A DNA stretch of 64,000 nucleotides from Kluyvera georgiana ATCC 51603 (GTDB lineage: Bacteria; Pseudomonadota; Gammaproteobacteria; Enterobacterales; Enterobacteriaceae), in NCBI RefSeq assembly GCF_001654985.1, contig NZ_LXEU01000002.1, positions 38,322-102,321 of the forward strand, in the 5' to 3' direction. Positions 9,216-17,942 of this stretch are shown piece by piece. The notes below the pieces were generated by a model that did no database searches, was not told where the DNA came from, and worked only from the letters and a program-made list of their open reading frames with translations. Within the stretch, counting starts at the first letter, position 1, and the number at the start of each line of letters is the position of its first letter. The translations under genes and the position numbers were made by a program.

Positions 9216-10109
9216 TCAAATGCCGCTCTTGCCTTGCGGGACAACAGAGCATGGATCCTGGTGAATAATCACGTCGGAACCGGGAAAACGATGCAAAATC
9301 GCCTGCTCCACCTGGTCGGCAACGTGATGCGCCTGAACCAGCGGCAGGTTATCTTCCATTTCCAGATGGATCTGAATAAAGCGGGTCGGCCCTGACTGCC
9401 GCGTACGGAGATCGTGAGCACCGCTTACGCCCGGCCAGGCGGTCACGATGTCGATAATTTCCTGGCGTTCCTCATCGGGCAACGCGCGATCCAGCAGTGA
9501 CTGAACCGCTTCGTACCCCATACGTAACGCGCTATATAGAATATAGATGCCAATTCCTAATGCAAACAGCGCATCGGCACGATGCCAACCGTACCAGGAG
9601 AGGCCGAGTGCAATAAGAATTGCGCTGTTCATCATAACATCAGACTGATAATGAAGCATATCCGCCCGAACGGCCTGACTTTGCGTTTTTCGCACCACCC
9701 AGCGCTGAAACGTCACCAGAACCAAGGTACTGATAAGAGCAATGACCGTTACCGCCACGCCAATTCCCGGTTGGCTCATCGGCGTGGGGCGTACCAGGTG
9801 TTCAATACCGGTCAAAAACAGGAACAGTGCGGAACCGGAGATAAACATACTTTGCGCCAGCGCCGCCAGCGATTCCGCTTTTCCATGGCCAAACGTGTGT
9901 TCTTCATCGGCCGGTTGCAGCGAGTAACGCACTACCAATAGGTTGGTCAGCGAGGCAGCAATATCCACCAGTGAGTCCACCAGCGCCGCCAGAATACTGA
10001 CCGAACCGGTAAACCACCATGCAAAAATTTTAATGATCAGCAACAGCGAGGCCATTACCGTTGCCGCAATTGCCGCGCGGCTGACCAACTGGCCATAAGA
10101 TTGATTCAT
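9216..10109 (-). CDS. fieF: Ferrous-iron/zinc efflux pump FieF (YiiP)
   Basis: FieF is a cation diffusion facilitator exporting Zn(II), Fe(II) and Cd(II) in exchange for protons across the inner membrane. The 297-residue protein shows the CDF transport-site aspartates in LVDSLVD and HYQSDV, six membrane segments, and a cytoplasmic C-terminal metal-sensing domain. The ATG at 10109 ([14 protein letters not shown]) follows GGAG at good spacing and gives the E. coli start. The C-terminus (VVPQGKSGI) is a few residues shorter than in K-12 and diverges there. It is co-oriented with cpxP and pfkA. Confidence 0.96.
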   Translation of the reverse strand: MNQSYGQLVSRAAIAATVMASLLLIIKIFAWWFTGSVSILAALVDSLVDIAASLTNLLVVRYSLQPADEEHTFGHGKAESLAALAQSMFISGSALFLFLTGIEHLVRPTPMSQPGIGVAVTVIALISTLVLVTFQRWVVRKTQSQAVRADMLHYQSDVMMNSAILIALGLSWYGWHRADALFALGIGIYILYSALRMGYEAVQSLLDRALPDEERQEIIDIVTAWPGVSGAHDLRTRQSGPTRFIQIHLEMEDNLPLVQAHHVADQVEQAILHRFPGSDVIIHQDPCSVVPQGKSGI

Positions 10110-10180
10110 AAACACTCCTGACTTCAGATCTGCGTAGTATAGCGGAATGTTTATGCAGCGCACCGTATCGAATTTAGGGC

Positions 10181-10238
10181 AAAAAAAACCCCCTCATCAT
10201 GAGGGGGAAGACAGGGATGGTGTCTATGGCAAGGAAAA
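10181..10238 (-). ncRNA. cpxQ: CpxQ small RNA from the cpxP 3' UTR
   Basis: Downstream of the cpxP stop the minus strand reads TTTTCCTTGCCATAGACACC, continues into CATCCCTGTCTT, then a GC-rich hairpin (CCCCCTC/GAGGGGG, 10189-10207) and eight T. This is nearly identical to the Hfq-dependent sRNA CpxQ, which RNase E releases from cpxP mRNA in Salmonella and E. coli and which represses inner-membrane protein mRNAs during envelope stress. The 5' end is placed by analogy with the known cleavage site; the 3' end is the terminator. Confidence 0.85.
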
Positions 10239-10248
10239 ACAGGGTTTG

Positions 10249-10749
10249 TTACTGGTTGCTACGGGTATTGCTACTAAACAGATTCACATTCGAACCTTGT
10301 TGCATCCGTGCAACGTCACGCAGCTGCTCCATTCGCTGCTGGTGATTCTCATTTAAAGCCACCTGCTGCTCTGGCGTGAGCAGGCGATACATCTGGTTGC
10401 GAACCTTCGCCATTTCAACCTGGCGGTTCACCTGCTCCTCGGCCATTTTTTCGGCCTGAGCGCGCACAGCGGCTTCATCAAATTTTTCTGCGATGACAAG
10501 GCGATGCATTGTCTCGACTTCGCTAACATTAACGGGTGGGCGATCGTGTCGCGCCCGTTGCATCAAATCGCGCATTTGCTGGCGTTGATGTTCGGTTAAA
10601 CTAATACCGTCGAACATATGACCCTGGCCATATCGCAGCGAATTATCTTCCGCTGGGTGCCAGTTAACGCTGGTGACGACTTCATCGGCCTGGCTTAGTG
10701 CACTGAATGCCAGCGTTGAGGCCATGACGGCAGCGATAACATTGCGCAT
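10249..10749 (-). CDS. cpxP: Periplasmic Cpx adaptor/chaperone CpxP
   Basis: CpxP binds the CpxA sensor domain and restrains it, and it delivers misfolded pilins to DegP. The 166-residue precursor has a signal peptide ([21 protein letters not shown]) and two LTxxQ motifs: [13 protein letters not shown] at about residue 50 and LTPEQQ near residue 128. The length equals E. coli CpxP with the ATG at 10749; the GTG just before it is less likely. It is divergent from cpxRA across a perfect CpxR box, and its 3' UTR carries CpxQ. Confidence 0.97.
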   Translation of the reverse strand: MRNVIAAVMASTLAFSALSQADEVVTSVNWHPAEDNSLRYGQGHMFDGISLTEHQRQQMRDLMQRARHDRPPVNVSEVETMHRLVIAEKFDEAAVRAQAEKMAEEQVNRQVEMAKVRNQMYRLLTPEQQVALNENHQQRMEQLRDVARMQQGSNVNLFSSNTRSNQ

Positions 10750-10829
10750 CACATGCTCCCAAAAACTTTTGTGTCGCGATTCAACGAGAGACAGTTTACG
10801 ATTCAGGCTGAAAACATGCGTCAGGGGGT

Positions 10830-10844
10830 GTAAAACAACGTAAA
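10830..10844. promoter_or_regulatory. CpxR box between cpxP and cpxR
   Basis: GTAAA-ACAAC-GTAAA is a perfect match to the CpxR~P consensus of two GTAAA repeats with a 5-base spacer. It lies 81 bases before the cpxP start and 55 before cpxR, so it can activate cpxP and autoregulate cpxRA. Confidence 0.92.
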
Positions 10845-10898
10845 GTCATGGATTAGCTGGCTCTGATGACGTAATTTCTGCCTCGGAGGGATGAAAAT

Positions 10899-11597
10899 AT
10901 GAATAAAATTTTATTAGTTGATGATGACCGAGAGCTGACTTCCTTACTTAAGGAACTGCTTGATATGGAAGGCTTTAACGTTCTGGTTGCCCATGACGGC
11001 GAACAGGCGCTTGCGCTTCTTGATGACAGCATCGACCTACTTTTACTCGACGTGATGATGCCGAAAAAGAACGGAATCGACACGCTGAAGGAATTGCGAC
11101 AAACACACCAGACTCCCGTCATTATGCTAACCGCCCGCGGAAGCGAGCTGGATCGCGTTCTGGGCCTCGAACTGGGCGCGGATGACTATTTACCTAAACC
11201 CTTTAACGATCGCGAGCTGGTCGCGCGTATCCGCGCTATTTTGCGCCGTTCGCACTGGAGCGAACAGCAGCAAAGTAGCGATGCCAGTTCGCCTACCGTA
11301 GAAGTTGACGCCCTGAGCCTGAACCCAGGCCGCCAGGAAGCCAGCTTCGATGGTCAAACCCTGGAGCTCACCGGCACCGAATTCACCCTGCTCTATCTGC
11401 TGGCGCAGCATTTGGGTCAGGTGGTGTCGCGCGAACATTTAAGCCAGGAAGTGCTGGGCAAACGCCTAACGCCGTTCGACCGCGCAATTGACATGCACAT
11501 TTCCAACCTGCGTCGGAAACTGCCGGAACGTAAAGACGGTCATCCGTGGTTTAAAACCCTGCGTGGTCGCGGCTACCTGATGGTCTCCGCTTCATGA
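10899..11597 (+). CDS. cpxR: Envelope-stress response regulator CpxR
   Basis: CpxR is the OmpR-family response regulator activated by CpxA; it controls periplasmic folding and proteolysis genes. The 232-residue protein has a receiver domain with the acidic pocket VDDD and phosphoacceptor Asp51 (LLLLDVMMP), the conserved Thr and Lys in MLTARG and DDYLPKPF, and a winged-helix DNA-binding domain with LTGTEFTLLYLLA and ISNLRRKL. Length equals E. coli. Its stop overlaps the cpxA start (ATGA), giving translational coupling. Confidence 0.98.
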   Translation: MNKILLVDDDRELTSLLKELLDMEGFNVLVAHDGEQALALLDDSIDLLLLDVMMPKKNGIDTLKELRQTHQTPVIMLTARGSELDRVLGLELGADDYLPKPFNDRELVARIRAILRRSHWSEQQQSSDASSPTVEVDALSLNPGRQEASFDGQTLELTGTEFTLLYLLAQHLGQVVSREHLSQEVLGKRLTPFDRAIDMHISNLRRKLPERKDGHPWFKTLRGRGYLMVSAS

Positions 11598-12967
11598 TAG
11601 GAAGTTTAACCGCCCGCATCTTCGCCATCTTCTGGTTAACCCTGGCGCTGGTGTTGATGCTGGTTTTGATGTTACCCAAGCTCGACTCGCGTCAGATGAC
11701 CGAACTGCTCGATAGCGAGCAGCGTCAGGGCATCATGATTGAACAGCACGTTGAAGAAGAGCTGGCCAACGATCCCCCCAACGATTTGATGTGGTGGCGT
11801 CGGCTGTTCCGCGCAATTGATAAATGGGCTCCGCCGGGCCAGCGTCTGCTGCTGGTCACCAGCGAAGGTCGCGTGATTGGCGCAGAACGCAACGAAATGC
11901 AGATTATCCGTAACTTTATCGGGCAGTCGGACAACGCCGACCATCCGCAGAAGAAGAAATACGGGCGCGTGGAGTTAGTCGGGCCATTTTCAATTCGTGA
12001 CGGTGAAGATAACTATCAGTTGTACCTGATCCGTCCGGCCAGCAGTTCGCAGTCTGACTTTATCAACCTGCTGTTCGACCGGCCGCTGTTGCTGCTGATC
12101 GTCACCATGCTGGTCAGCGCGCCGCTGCTGCTGTGGCTGGCGTGGAGCCTGGCAAAACCGGCGCGTAAGCTGAAAAACGCCGCGGATGAAGTCGCCCAGG
12201 GCAACCTGCGTCAGCATCCCGAACTGGAATCCGGGCCGCAGGAGTTTCTGGCGGCAGGGGCCAGCTTTAACCAGATGGTGATGGCGCTGGAACGGATGAT
12301 GACCTCCCAGCAGCGTCTGCTCTCCGATATCTCCCACGAGCTGCGCACGCCGTTAACGCGTCTGCAACTGGGCACTGCGCTGCTGCGTCGCCGCAGCGGT
12401 GAAAGCAAAGAGCTGGAGCGTATCGAGACAGAAGCGCAGCGTCTGGATAGCATGATCAACGACATGTTAGTGATGTCGCGCAATCAACAGAAGAGCGCGC
12501 TGGTGAGCGAGACGCTGAAGGCGAATCAGCTGTGGGGCGAGGTGTTGGATAACGCCGCGTTCGAAGCCGAACAGATGGGTAAATCGTTCAACGTTGACTA
12601 TCCGCCGGGGCCGTGGCCGCTGTATGGCAACCCGAACGCGCTGGAAAGCGCGTTGGAGAACATCGTCCGTAATGCACTGCGCTACTCGCACACCAAGATC
12701 GCCGTGAGCTTCTCGGTGGATAAAGACGGCGTCACCGTTCACGTGGACGACGACGGTCCGGGCGTAAGCCCGGAAGATCGCGAGCAGATTTTCCGTCCGT
12801 TCTATCGCACCGATGAGGCGCGAGACCGTGAATCTGGCGGCACCGGGCTGGGGCTGGCGATTGTCGAAAGCGCCATGCAGCAGCATCGCGGCTGGGTGAA
12901 GGCCGACGACAGCCCGCTTGGCGGGTTGCGGCTCACGCTGTGGCTACCGCTTTACAAGCGAACCTAA
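11594..12967 (+). CDS. cpxA: Envelope-stress sensor histidine kinase CpxA
   Basis: CpxA senses misfolded envelope proteins and phosphorylates or dephosphorylates CpxR. The 457-residue protein has an N-terminal membrane segment (about 7-29), a periplasmic sensor domain, a second membrane segment (about 164-185), a HAMP linker, a dimerisation domain with the phosphoacceptor His248 in SDISHELRTPLTRL, and an ATP-binding domain with the N, G1 and G2 boxes (NIVRNALRYS, DDDGPGV, GGTGLGLAI). Length equals E. coli CpxA. It overlaps cpxR by four bases and is followed by a strong terminator. Confidence 0.98.
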   Translation: MIGSLTARIFAIFWLTLALVLMLVLMLPKLDSRQMTELLDSEQRQGIMIEQHVEEELANDPPNDLMWWRRLFRAIDKWAPPGQRLLLVTSEGRVIGAERNEMQIIRNFIGQSDNADHPQKKKYGRVELVGPFSIRDGEDNYQLYLIRPASSSQSDFINLLFDRPLLLLIVTMLVSAPLLLWLAWSLAKPARKLKNAADEVAQGNLRQHPELESGPQEFLAAGASFNQMVMALERMMTSQQRLLSDISHELRTPLTRLQLGTALLRRRSGESKELERIETEAQRLDSMINDMLVMSRNQQKSALVSETLKANQLWGEVLDNAAFEAEQMGKSFNVDYPPGPWPLYGNPNALESALENIVRNALRYSHTKIAVSFSVDKDGVTVHVDDDGPGVSPEDREQIFRPFYRTDEARDRESGGTGLGLAIVESAMQQHRGWVKADDSPLGGLRLTLWLPLYKRT

Positions 12968-12972
12968 AAACC

Positions 12973-13003
12973 ATCGGCCTGCATATGCAGGCCGATTTTT
13001 TTT
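12973..13003 (+). terminator. Terminator of cpxRA
   Basis: ATCGGCCTGC-ATAT-GCAGGCCGAT is a perfect 10-bp stem followed by eight T, starting six bases after the cpxA stop. Confidence 0.95.
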
Positions 13004-13020
13004 GGCCATGGGCGTTTGAC

Positions 13021-13051
13021 CGCCTGATGGCGCTACGCTTATCAGGCCTAC
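13021..13051 (+). repeat. REP (PU) element
   Basis: CGCCTGATGGCGCTACGCTT and the following ATCAGGCCTAC match the enterobacterial repetitive extragenic palindrome family. It lies between the convergent cpxA and yiiM genes. Confidence 0.75.
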
Positions 13052-13722
13052 TTGCCCCACAATCTTCGGCTGTTATCTTCAATTCTTCCGCTCAGACGGC
13101 GCTTCTGCATGGTTCTGCTCCAGCTAACTGACAATCCGGCTACGCTCAGCAGGCGGTGATACTGGTCGTCATCGAACGGCATATGCCAGGCAATGGCGGC
13201 GGCGTCATACACCGAAACATCACTCAGGCGCGACACCAGCGCCAGCGGATCGTCAGTAGAAACCTTACCCGGCGCAATCACCCGGTACAGCCAGCCCACC
13301 TTGCCGCTGCGCTGCATCTGAGAAGCCATATCACTGATAGCAAAGTGGAAATTGAGTTTAAAACACGGAGAGCGGGGCTGAGTCACCTGAATCAACGTCT
13401 CACCCCAGCGGTAAATATCACCGATAAACACGTTGTGCTCGGTCATCCCTTTCGTCGACAGGTTCTCACCAAACGCCGGGGCGCAAAACAGGGCTGCCTG
13501 TTCGGGGAATTCACGAATCAGGTCTTCATAATGTTCGCGGGGGAACTGACACAGCGCGCGGTCGGGCCCACCGTGGATTTTTTTCTCGGCCTGTTCATCA
13601 CCCAACAATCCCAGCTCGGTGAGTTCCAGTTCGCCATCCATCTGGACCTTTGCAATGGCGCTTGGGCGACTGCCGTCATAGTCGCGGATTTTGCCAATAA
13701 ACACGTCTACCGGATAATGCAT
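13048..13722 (-). CDS. yiiM: MOSC-domain protein YiiM
   Basis: YiiM is a MOSC-domain molybdenum-cofactor enzyme; in E. coli it reduces N-hydroxylated bases such as 6-hydroxylaminopurine. The 224-residue protein has the MOSC fold signature: KIHGGPDRALCQFPREHY early on, and GENLSTKGMTEHNVFIGD followed by TQPRSPCFKL, with the cysteine expected to ligate molybdenum. The start is the ATG at 13722, preceded by AAGGAG; the upstream extension in the same frame is rejected because it runs into the sodA terminator. Its length equals the E. coli protein. Confidence 0.93.
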   Translation of the reverse strand: MHYPVDVFIGKIRDYDGSRPSAIAKVQMDGELELTELGLLGDEQAEKKIHGGPDRALCQFPREHYEDLIREFPEQAALFCAPAFGENLSTKGMTEHNVFIGDIYRWGETLIQVTQPRSPCFKLNFHFAISDMASQMQRSGKVGWLYRVIAPGKVSTDDPLALVSRLSDVSVYDAAAIAWHMPFDDDQYHRLLSVAGLSVSWSRTMQKRRLSGRIEDNSRRLWGK

Positions 13723-13743
13723 CTGCTGCTCCTTACGCGGATA

Positions 13744-13770
13744 CAAAAAAAGCGAGTCATCAGACTCGCT
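13744..13770 (-). terminator. Terminator of sodA
   Basis: On the minus strand AGCGAGTC and GACTCGCT form an 8-bp stem around TGAT, followed by seven T, 21 bases after the sodA stop. Confidence 0.92.
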
Positions 13771-13791
13771 TCTACAGAGGTGCAATGCAAA

Positions 13792-14412
13792 TTATTTTTT
13801 AGCGGCGAAACGCGCAGCTGCTTCGTCCCAGTTCACCACGTTCCAGAACTCTTTGATGTAGTCCGGGCGGCGGTTCTGGAATTTCAGGTAGTAAGCGTGT
13901 TCCCAAACGTCCAGGCCCACGATCGGGAAGCCGGAAGCGCCGGAAACGGCTTCACCCATCAGCGGGGAATCCTGGTTTGCGGTAGAAACCACCGCCAGTT
14001 TGTCGCCTTTCAGCACCAGCCACGCCCAGCCGGAGCCGAAGCGAGTTGCTGCTGCTTTTTCAAATTCAGCTTTGAAGTTGTCAACGGAACCGAAGTCACG
14101 CTCGATAGCCGCTTTCAGATCACCCTGCAGGGTGGTGCCTTTTTTCAGGCCTTTCCAGAAGAAGCTGTGGTTAGCGTGGCCGCCAGCGTTGTTACGCAGA
14201 ACGGTTTTCTTGTCGGCCGGCAGTTGGTCCAGTTTCGCGATCAGTTCTTCAGCAGACAGAGAAGCGAACTCCGGCAGGCTTTCCAGCGCTGCGTTAGCGT
14301 TGTTCACGTAAGCCTGATGGTGTTTGCTGTGATGGATTTCCATCGTCTGTTTGTCGAAGTGCGGTTCCAGGGCATCGTACGCATAAGGCAGTGACGGCAG
14401 GGTATAGCTCAT
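13792..14412 (-). CDS. sodA: Manganese superoxide dismutase SodA
   Basis: SodA converts superoxide to oxygen and hydrogen peroxide in the cytoplasm using Mn. The 206-residue product begins [21 protein letters not shown] and holds the metal ligands in HHQAYV, NHSFFW and [11 protein letters not shown] (DxWEHAYY family signature). Length equals E. coli SodA; the ATG at 14412 was chosen over upstream in-frame codons for this reason. A Fur-box-like palindrome lies about 75-95 bases upstream, in line with known Fur, Fnr and SoxRS control. Confidence 0.98.
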   Translation of the reverse strand: MSYTLPSLPYAYDALEPHFDKQTMEIHHSKHHQAYVNNANAALESLPEFASLSAEELIAKLDQLPADKKTVLRNNAGGHANHSFFWKGLKKGTTLQGDLKAAIERDFGSVDNFKAEFEKAAATRFGSGWAWLVLKGDKLAVVSTANQDSPLMGEAVSGASGFPIVGLDVWEHAYYLKFQNRRPDYIKEFWNVVNWDEAAARFAAKK

Positions 14413-14486
14413 AATCATCTCCATTATTGTCGGGCGGCAAACCTGTAAACGCCGCGTAATCAGTTGGTTCATTATAGTTAATTAAA

Positions 14487-14507
14487 TGATATTGAAAATG
14501 ATTATCA
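14487..14507 (-). promoter_or_regulatory. Fur-box-like operator upstream of sodA
   Basis: TGATATTGAAAATGATTATC followed by A resembles overlapping 7-1-7 Fur boxes (the GATAAT-type repeats). It lies in the sodA promoter region, where Fur repression is established in E. coli. Assigned by motif. Confidence 0.7.
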
Positions 14508-14607
14508 ATGCCGTAGTTTTTATAAGGTTATAACTTTAGTGGATAGCCCATTTTTTGTTAACCAGAACAGTCGATTACACCACGTACAGCCCAGGTCAGC
14601 ACCTCTC

Positions 14608-14645
14608 CTGTGAGGCGGCCTCTTGATGAAAAGGCAGCCTCACAG
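14608..14645 (-). terminator. Possible terminator of the mannosidase/PTS operon
   Basis: CTGTGAGGC at 14608-14616 and GCCTCACAG at 14637-14645 form a perfect 9-bp inverted repeat just past the phosphoesterase stop, with further GCC/GGC pairing inside the loop. No good T-run follows on the minus strand, so it may instead be a processing or stability element. Confidence 0.5.
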
Positions 14646-14651
14646 CAGCGT

Positions 14652-16739
14652 TTAACGTGCTGAAATTTCTCCCGTCTCCAAATCCAGATGGAAGTTTCTG
14701 GAAGGATTACCCTGCAAATACTTGTCGATCACCGTAAAAATACTGCCAAAACGCAGACGATAGATTGTCTCAAAATCACTGTTCGCCGTAAGCGCCGGCA
14801 TCGACGCCGGTAACGACTCGGCCAGCACACGTGTAAGCAGCTGATACTGACGTAATCGCGTGGCGGAAATATCGCGCAGCGCCAGCTCATCGGCATTGCG
14901 CAGACGGTAAAAATCGACGGCGAGATCGAAGCCATTCCATTCAGAAAAATCGGCCAGCTTCATGCCCATATTTTGCGCCAGGCTTTGTGCTTTCTGTTCC
15001 GCCCGATGCCATGCAGCAGCATTTTTTTTCAGATATTGTTGACGGACATCCCGCACGGGTGGCGTGACGCCTTTAGCGCAAATGGCATGATCATCGCTAA
15101 CGGGCACGCTCAATACGCTCTGAAAATCGCTATGGCTGCTTATCTGGCTTAATATCAACATCTCTGCGCCATTCAGGCTGAACAGCATCTGGCGGATATC
15201 ACATGGCCACTCTTCGGGAATGAAGCGTAAACGGGTCAGTTCGGTGATATGCCAATTGGTAAAGTCATAGTAGTTCTTCGCCCCCAACACGGCCTTATTC
15301 CACAAATGCGGAGAATGAGTCATGTTCAGATGATCCCATTCCTGCTGGTAGTGTTCAAAAAGCTCATTGAAACGCGGGACGCTGTCCAGAATAACGGTCT
15401 GCACATCAATGCGGGTGCGACTAACAAAATCGAGGATCTTATAAGCGGGTACATATGCCGCCATTGAAGGGGCCTGAATATTAAAAAGCAGGCTGCCGTC
15501 CGGATATTTGCGTACCCCGGTATCATTAAAATGCATATGACCGCCAACGTGTACGCCAATACCCGTTTTAGCCAGTGCATGGCTGGTATCTTCTTTTGGC
15601 GCCCGAGCCAGCTGGAATTTTCCTTTACCAAAGATGGCTTCCAGATCCGCTGCTGCGCCGTTATCAAACTCAACCATCGGGAAATGGCTGAAAGTGACTA
15701 ACATTTTATTATTCGCTCTGGCGCGCTGGGCGACGGACGTCATCCAGGCCACCGTTTGTTGCTTGTGGGTGAGCATCTTGTTGTAGCCCGCATCTCCCGA
15801 GCCCGCGAAATTATTTGCCGACTCCGGTTTGGTCGGGTCGGCGTTTTCGCGGGGGAGGTACACATTCGCATCCACCGCCATCAGCCAGAGCCCCGGGACG
15901 GGTTCAACGAGATAACTACTGTCCGCCACCGTGAAACAGGGGCCATAGCCCGGCTGGCGATATTTTCCGCCGGTTCCCTGCGCACAAATTTCATACTGCC
16001 GCTGATGGAAGTCGCTTGCCTGTTGCGCTTTCGCATAGGAATAGCTTTTCTCATCATAGGTGGAATATGGCGTTTCCCAATAAATATCATTCGGTTGAGG
16101 GTTCATACCAAACGGCGACATCATTTTCATAATGTATTCATAGCCGCTACTCACCATCTCTTCGCTGCAAATTGTGGGCAGCTCGGCTCCCGTTGCAATC
16201 ACCGCAGTCTTGCCCCGGTAGCCTTTACACTCATGGGCTCCGGCACTAAAAATGCGCTGCGTTTTGCCACCCGCGCCAAGGAAATCCTCTTCACCGCCAG
16301 GCAGGTCAAAGGGTCGATTGGGATCGTGGTTACCCGGCGTCGCAAAAAAACGCATACCATATTTTTGCTGGTACTCTTCGAGTAGCTTCACCAGCCCCCG
16401 AATATGCACCGGTTGACCATCGTCGCTAAAGTCACCGGGTAGTGCGATCAGTTTGATGCCTTTCTTGCCCGCATCGTCCAGTGCGGCCCGCAGGGCGAAA
16501 TAGTTTTCATTGAATAATCTGGTCGACGTTAGCTGGGCGTACATCGTGCGAATCATCGCATTTTGCCCGCTTTTGCTGTTTTTCAGTCCGTGGAAGGCAC
16601 CGTCCTGAAATTGACCATAAACATCATGAAAATGGATATCTGGCATAAATGCCACACGATATGAATAATGCTCCGCAGCCTCAACAACAGAAGAACAGAG
16701 GAAAAACGCGGCAATATTAGCAATGAATATTTTTTTCAT
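14652..16739 (-). CDS. Secreted calcineurin-like metallophosphoesterase
   Basis: A 695-residue exported phosphoesterase. It has a signal peptide (MKKIFIANIAAFFLCSSVVEA, cleavage near residue 22) and metallophosphatase motifs in order: MPDIHFHD (Asp34, His36), LPGDFSDDG, TPGNHDPNR, a later HFP, and VGGHMHFND. These bind two metal ions and hydrolyse phosphate mono- or diesters. The C-terminal half (about 400-695) is not recognised. The ATG at 16739 follows AAGGTGAT; the GTG at 16748 falls inside that ribosome site and was rejected. It is the last gene of an operon with a permease, PTS proteins and an alpha-mannosidase. This suggests that it releases sugar from a phosphate-containing glycan in the periplasm before uptake; the substrate is inferred, not shown. 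Confidence 0.85.
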   Translation of the reverse strand: MKKIFIANIAAFFLCSSVVEAAEHYSYRVAFMPDIHFHDVYGQFQDGAFHGLKNSKSGQNAMIRTMYAQLTSTRLFNENYFALRAALDDAGKKGIKLIALPGDFSDDGQPVHIRGLVKLLEEYQQKYGMRFFATPGNHDPNRPFDLPGGEEDFLGAGGKTQRIFSAGAHECKGYRGKTAVIATGAELPTICSEEMVSSGYEYIMKMMSPFGMNPQPNDIYWETPYSTYDEKSYSYAKAQQASDFHQRQYEICAQGTGGKYRQPGYGPCFTVADSSYLVEPVPGLWLMAVDANVYLPRENADPTKPESANNFAGSGDAGYNKMLTHKQQTVAWMTSVAQRARANNKMLVTFSHFPMVEFDNGAAADLEAIFGKGKFQLARAPKEDTSHALAKTGIGVHVGGHMHFNDTGVRKYPDGSLLFNIQAPSMAAYVPAYKILDFVSRTRIDVQTVILDSVPRFNELFEHYQQEWDHLNMTHSPHLWNKAVLGAKNYYDFTNWHITELTRLRFIPEEWPCDIRQMLFSLNGAEMLILSQISSHSDFQSVLSVPVSDDHAICAKGVTPPVRDVRQQYLKKNAAAWHRAEQKAQSLAQNMGMKLADFSEWNGFDLAVDFYRLRNADELALRDISATRLRQYQLLTRVLAESLPASMPALTANSDFETIYRLRFGSIFTVIDKYLQGNPSRNFHLDLETGEISAR

Positions 16740-16754
16740 TGGTATCACCTTAAA

Positions 16755-17936
16755 TTAATAGTTATCAACGAATTGTGTGACTTTGACTTTGTCCTTAAGC
16801 CCGTTAATCAGTAAAAAAACATATCCCAGGGCGGGAACCAAAAAGCTAAACCTTAACCCTACTGAATCAATCGCCATCCCCTGGATAAAAGGCAGCACCC
16901 CTCCGCCAATTCCCGCCATGATCAGGCATGCAGAGATCGGCGCGGAATAGCCTTCAAGACCAGACAATGTGCGAGAGAAAATGACCGGATACATCACTGA
17001 GTTCATCAGACCTACCGCAACCAAACAGTAGCCGCCGGTACGGTTGGCAAGGACCATTGCCGCCACCGTCAACAGCATGGCTCCTGTCGTACAGAGACAA
17101 AACAGCAGCCGTACACGGCAATAACGTGCTAATAGGCCATAAAGAAAGCGTCCAGCGAGCGCTCCCCCCCAGTACAGCGCGATGAATGACGTCGCCTGAG
17201 CAAGCGAATAGCCCCCCAACGCGGCATCGTTCAGGTAGCTGATCACCGTAGTGCCAATACTGACTTCCACCCCTACATACACAAAAATACTGCTCACTCC
17301 GGAACGGAACTGCGGGTAACGGCACAAGGTAAAAAGCGATGACGCCACACGATTTCCAACATCATGAAAATCATCGATCCTCGAGAGATAGAGGATAAGG
17401 AGTAGAGAGCTGCCGCCCAACATCAGCCCAATGTATAAAACCGAAACCAAAACGCCCGAACTCGTCAGTACCCCCGCAAGCAGGAGAGGCGCCAGCGCGG
17501 CGCCAAAAGAGTTGATGGATGAGGCAAGGCTCAGTCGCCCAGCCGCACTTCGTCCATCGCCCAGGCGATTAACATAGGGGTTTGCCACTACCTGCATGGC
17601 GGCAACCCCCATCGCCATAATAAATATGCCCGCAAGGCAGCCGACAAAAGAAGGTCGCCACAGCGATCCGGCAATAATCGCCGCGCCGCTCGCCGCCAGC
17701 CCCAAAGCCAATACCAGCGCTCGACGATAGCCAAACCGCATCATCCATTTTGCACACGGTAGGCAGACCACAAACGGTGCTAGATAAAATGCGACGTTCA
17801 CCAGCATGGCGTCTCGCCAGGAAAGCAAAAACAGCTGGCGGAAAAAGGGAATCATGGCGCTATTAATTGCCGTCAGGACTCCCCAATAAAAAAAGGCGCT
17901 GGATAGCAAAACGAATGCCTGGCGGGACTTATTCAC
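16755..17936 (-). CDS. FucP-like sugar permease (FHS family MFS)
   Basis: A 393-residue MFS protein with about twelve membrane segments. The first half resembles fucose/glucose-galactose permeases: FFYWGVLTAINSAMIPFFRQLF at the N-terminus and GVAAMQVVANPYVNRLGD after TM4. The ANPYV stretch is typical of FucP/GluP proton symporters. It probably imports a free hexose or deoxyhexose across the inner membrane. It lies between the fused PTS protein (6 bases from its stop) and the secreted phosphoesterase (15 bases), clearly in one operon. Because no rhaT is present in the window, a role in another sugar of the region cannot be excluded. Confidence 0.82.
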   Translation of the reverse strand: MNKSRQAFVLLSSAFFYWGVLTAINSAMIPFFRQLFLLSWRDAMLVNVAFYLAPFVVCLPCAKWMMRFGYRRALVLALGLAASGAAIIAGSLWRPSFVGCLAGIFIMAMGVAAMQVVANPYVNRLGDGRSAAGRLSLASSINSFGAALAPLLLAGVLTSSGVLVSVLYIGLMLGGSSLLLILYLSRIDDFHDVGNRVASSLFTLCRYPQFRSGVSSIFVYVGVEVSIGTTVISYLNDAALGGYSLAQATSFIALYWGGALAGRFLYGLLARYCRVRLLFCLCTTGAMLLTVAAMVLANRTGGYCLVAVGLMNSVMYPVIFSRTLSGLEGYSAPISACLIMAGIGGGVLPFIQGMAIDSVGLRFSFLVPALGYVFLLINGLKDKVKVTQFVDNY

Positions 17937-17942
17937 TCTGCC

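Noticed and set aside
13156..14394. 412-codon open frame antisense to yiiM and sodA
   Set aside because: It crosses two certain genes and the sodA terminator; no recognisable domain.
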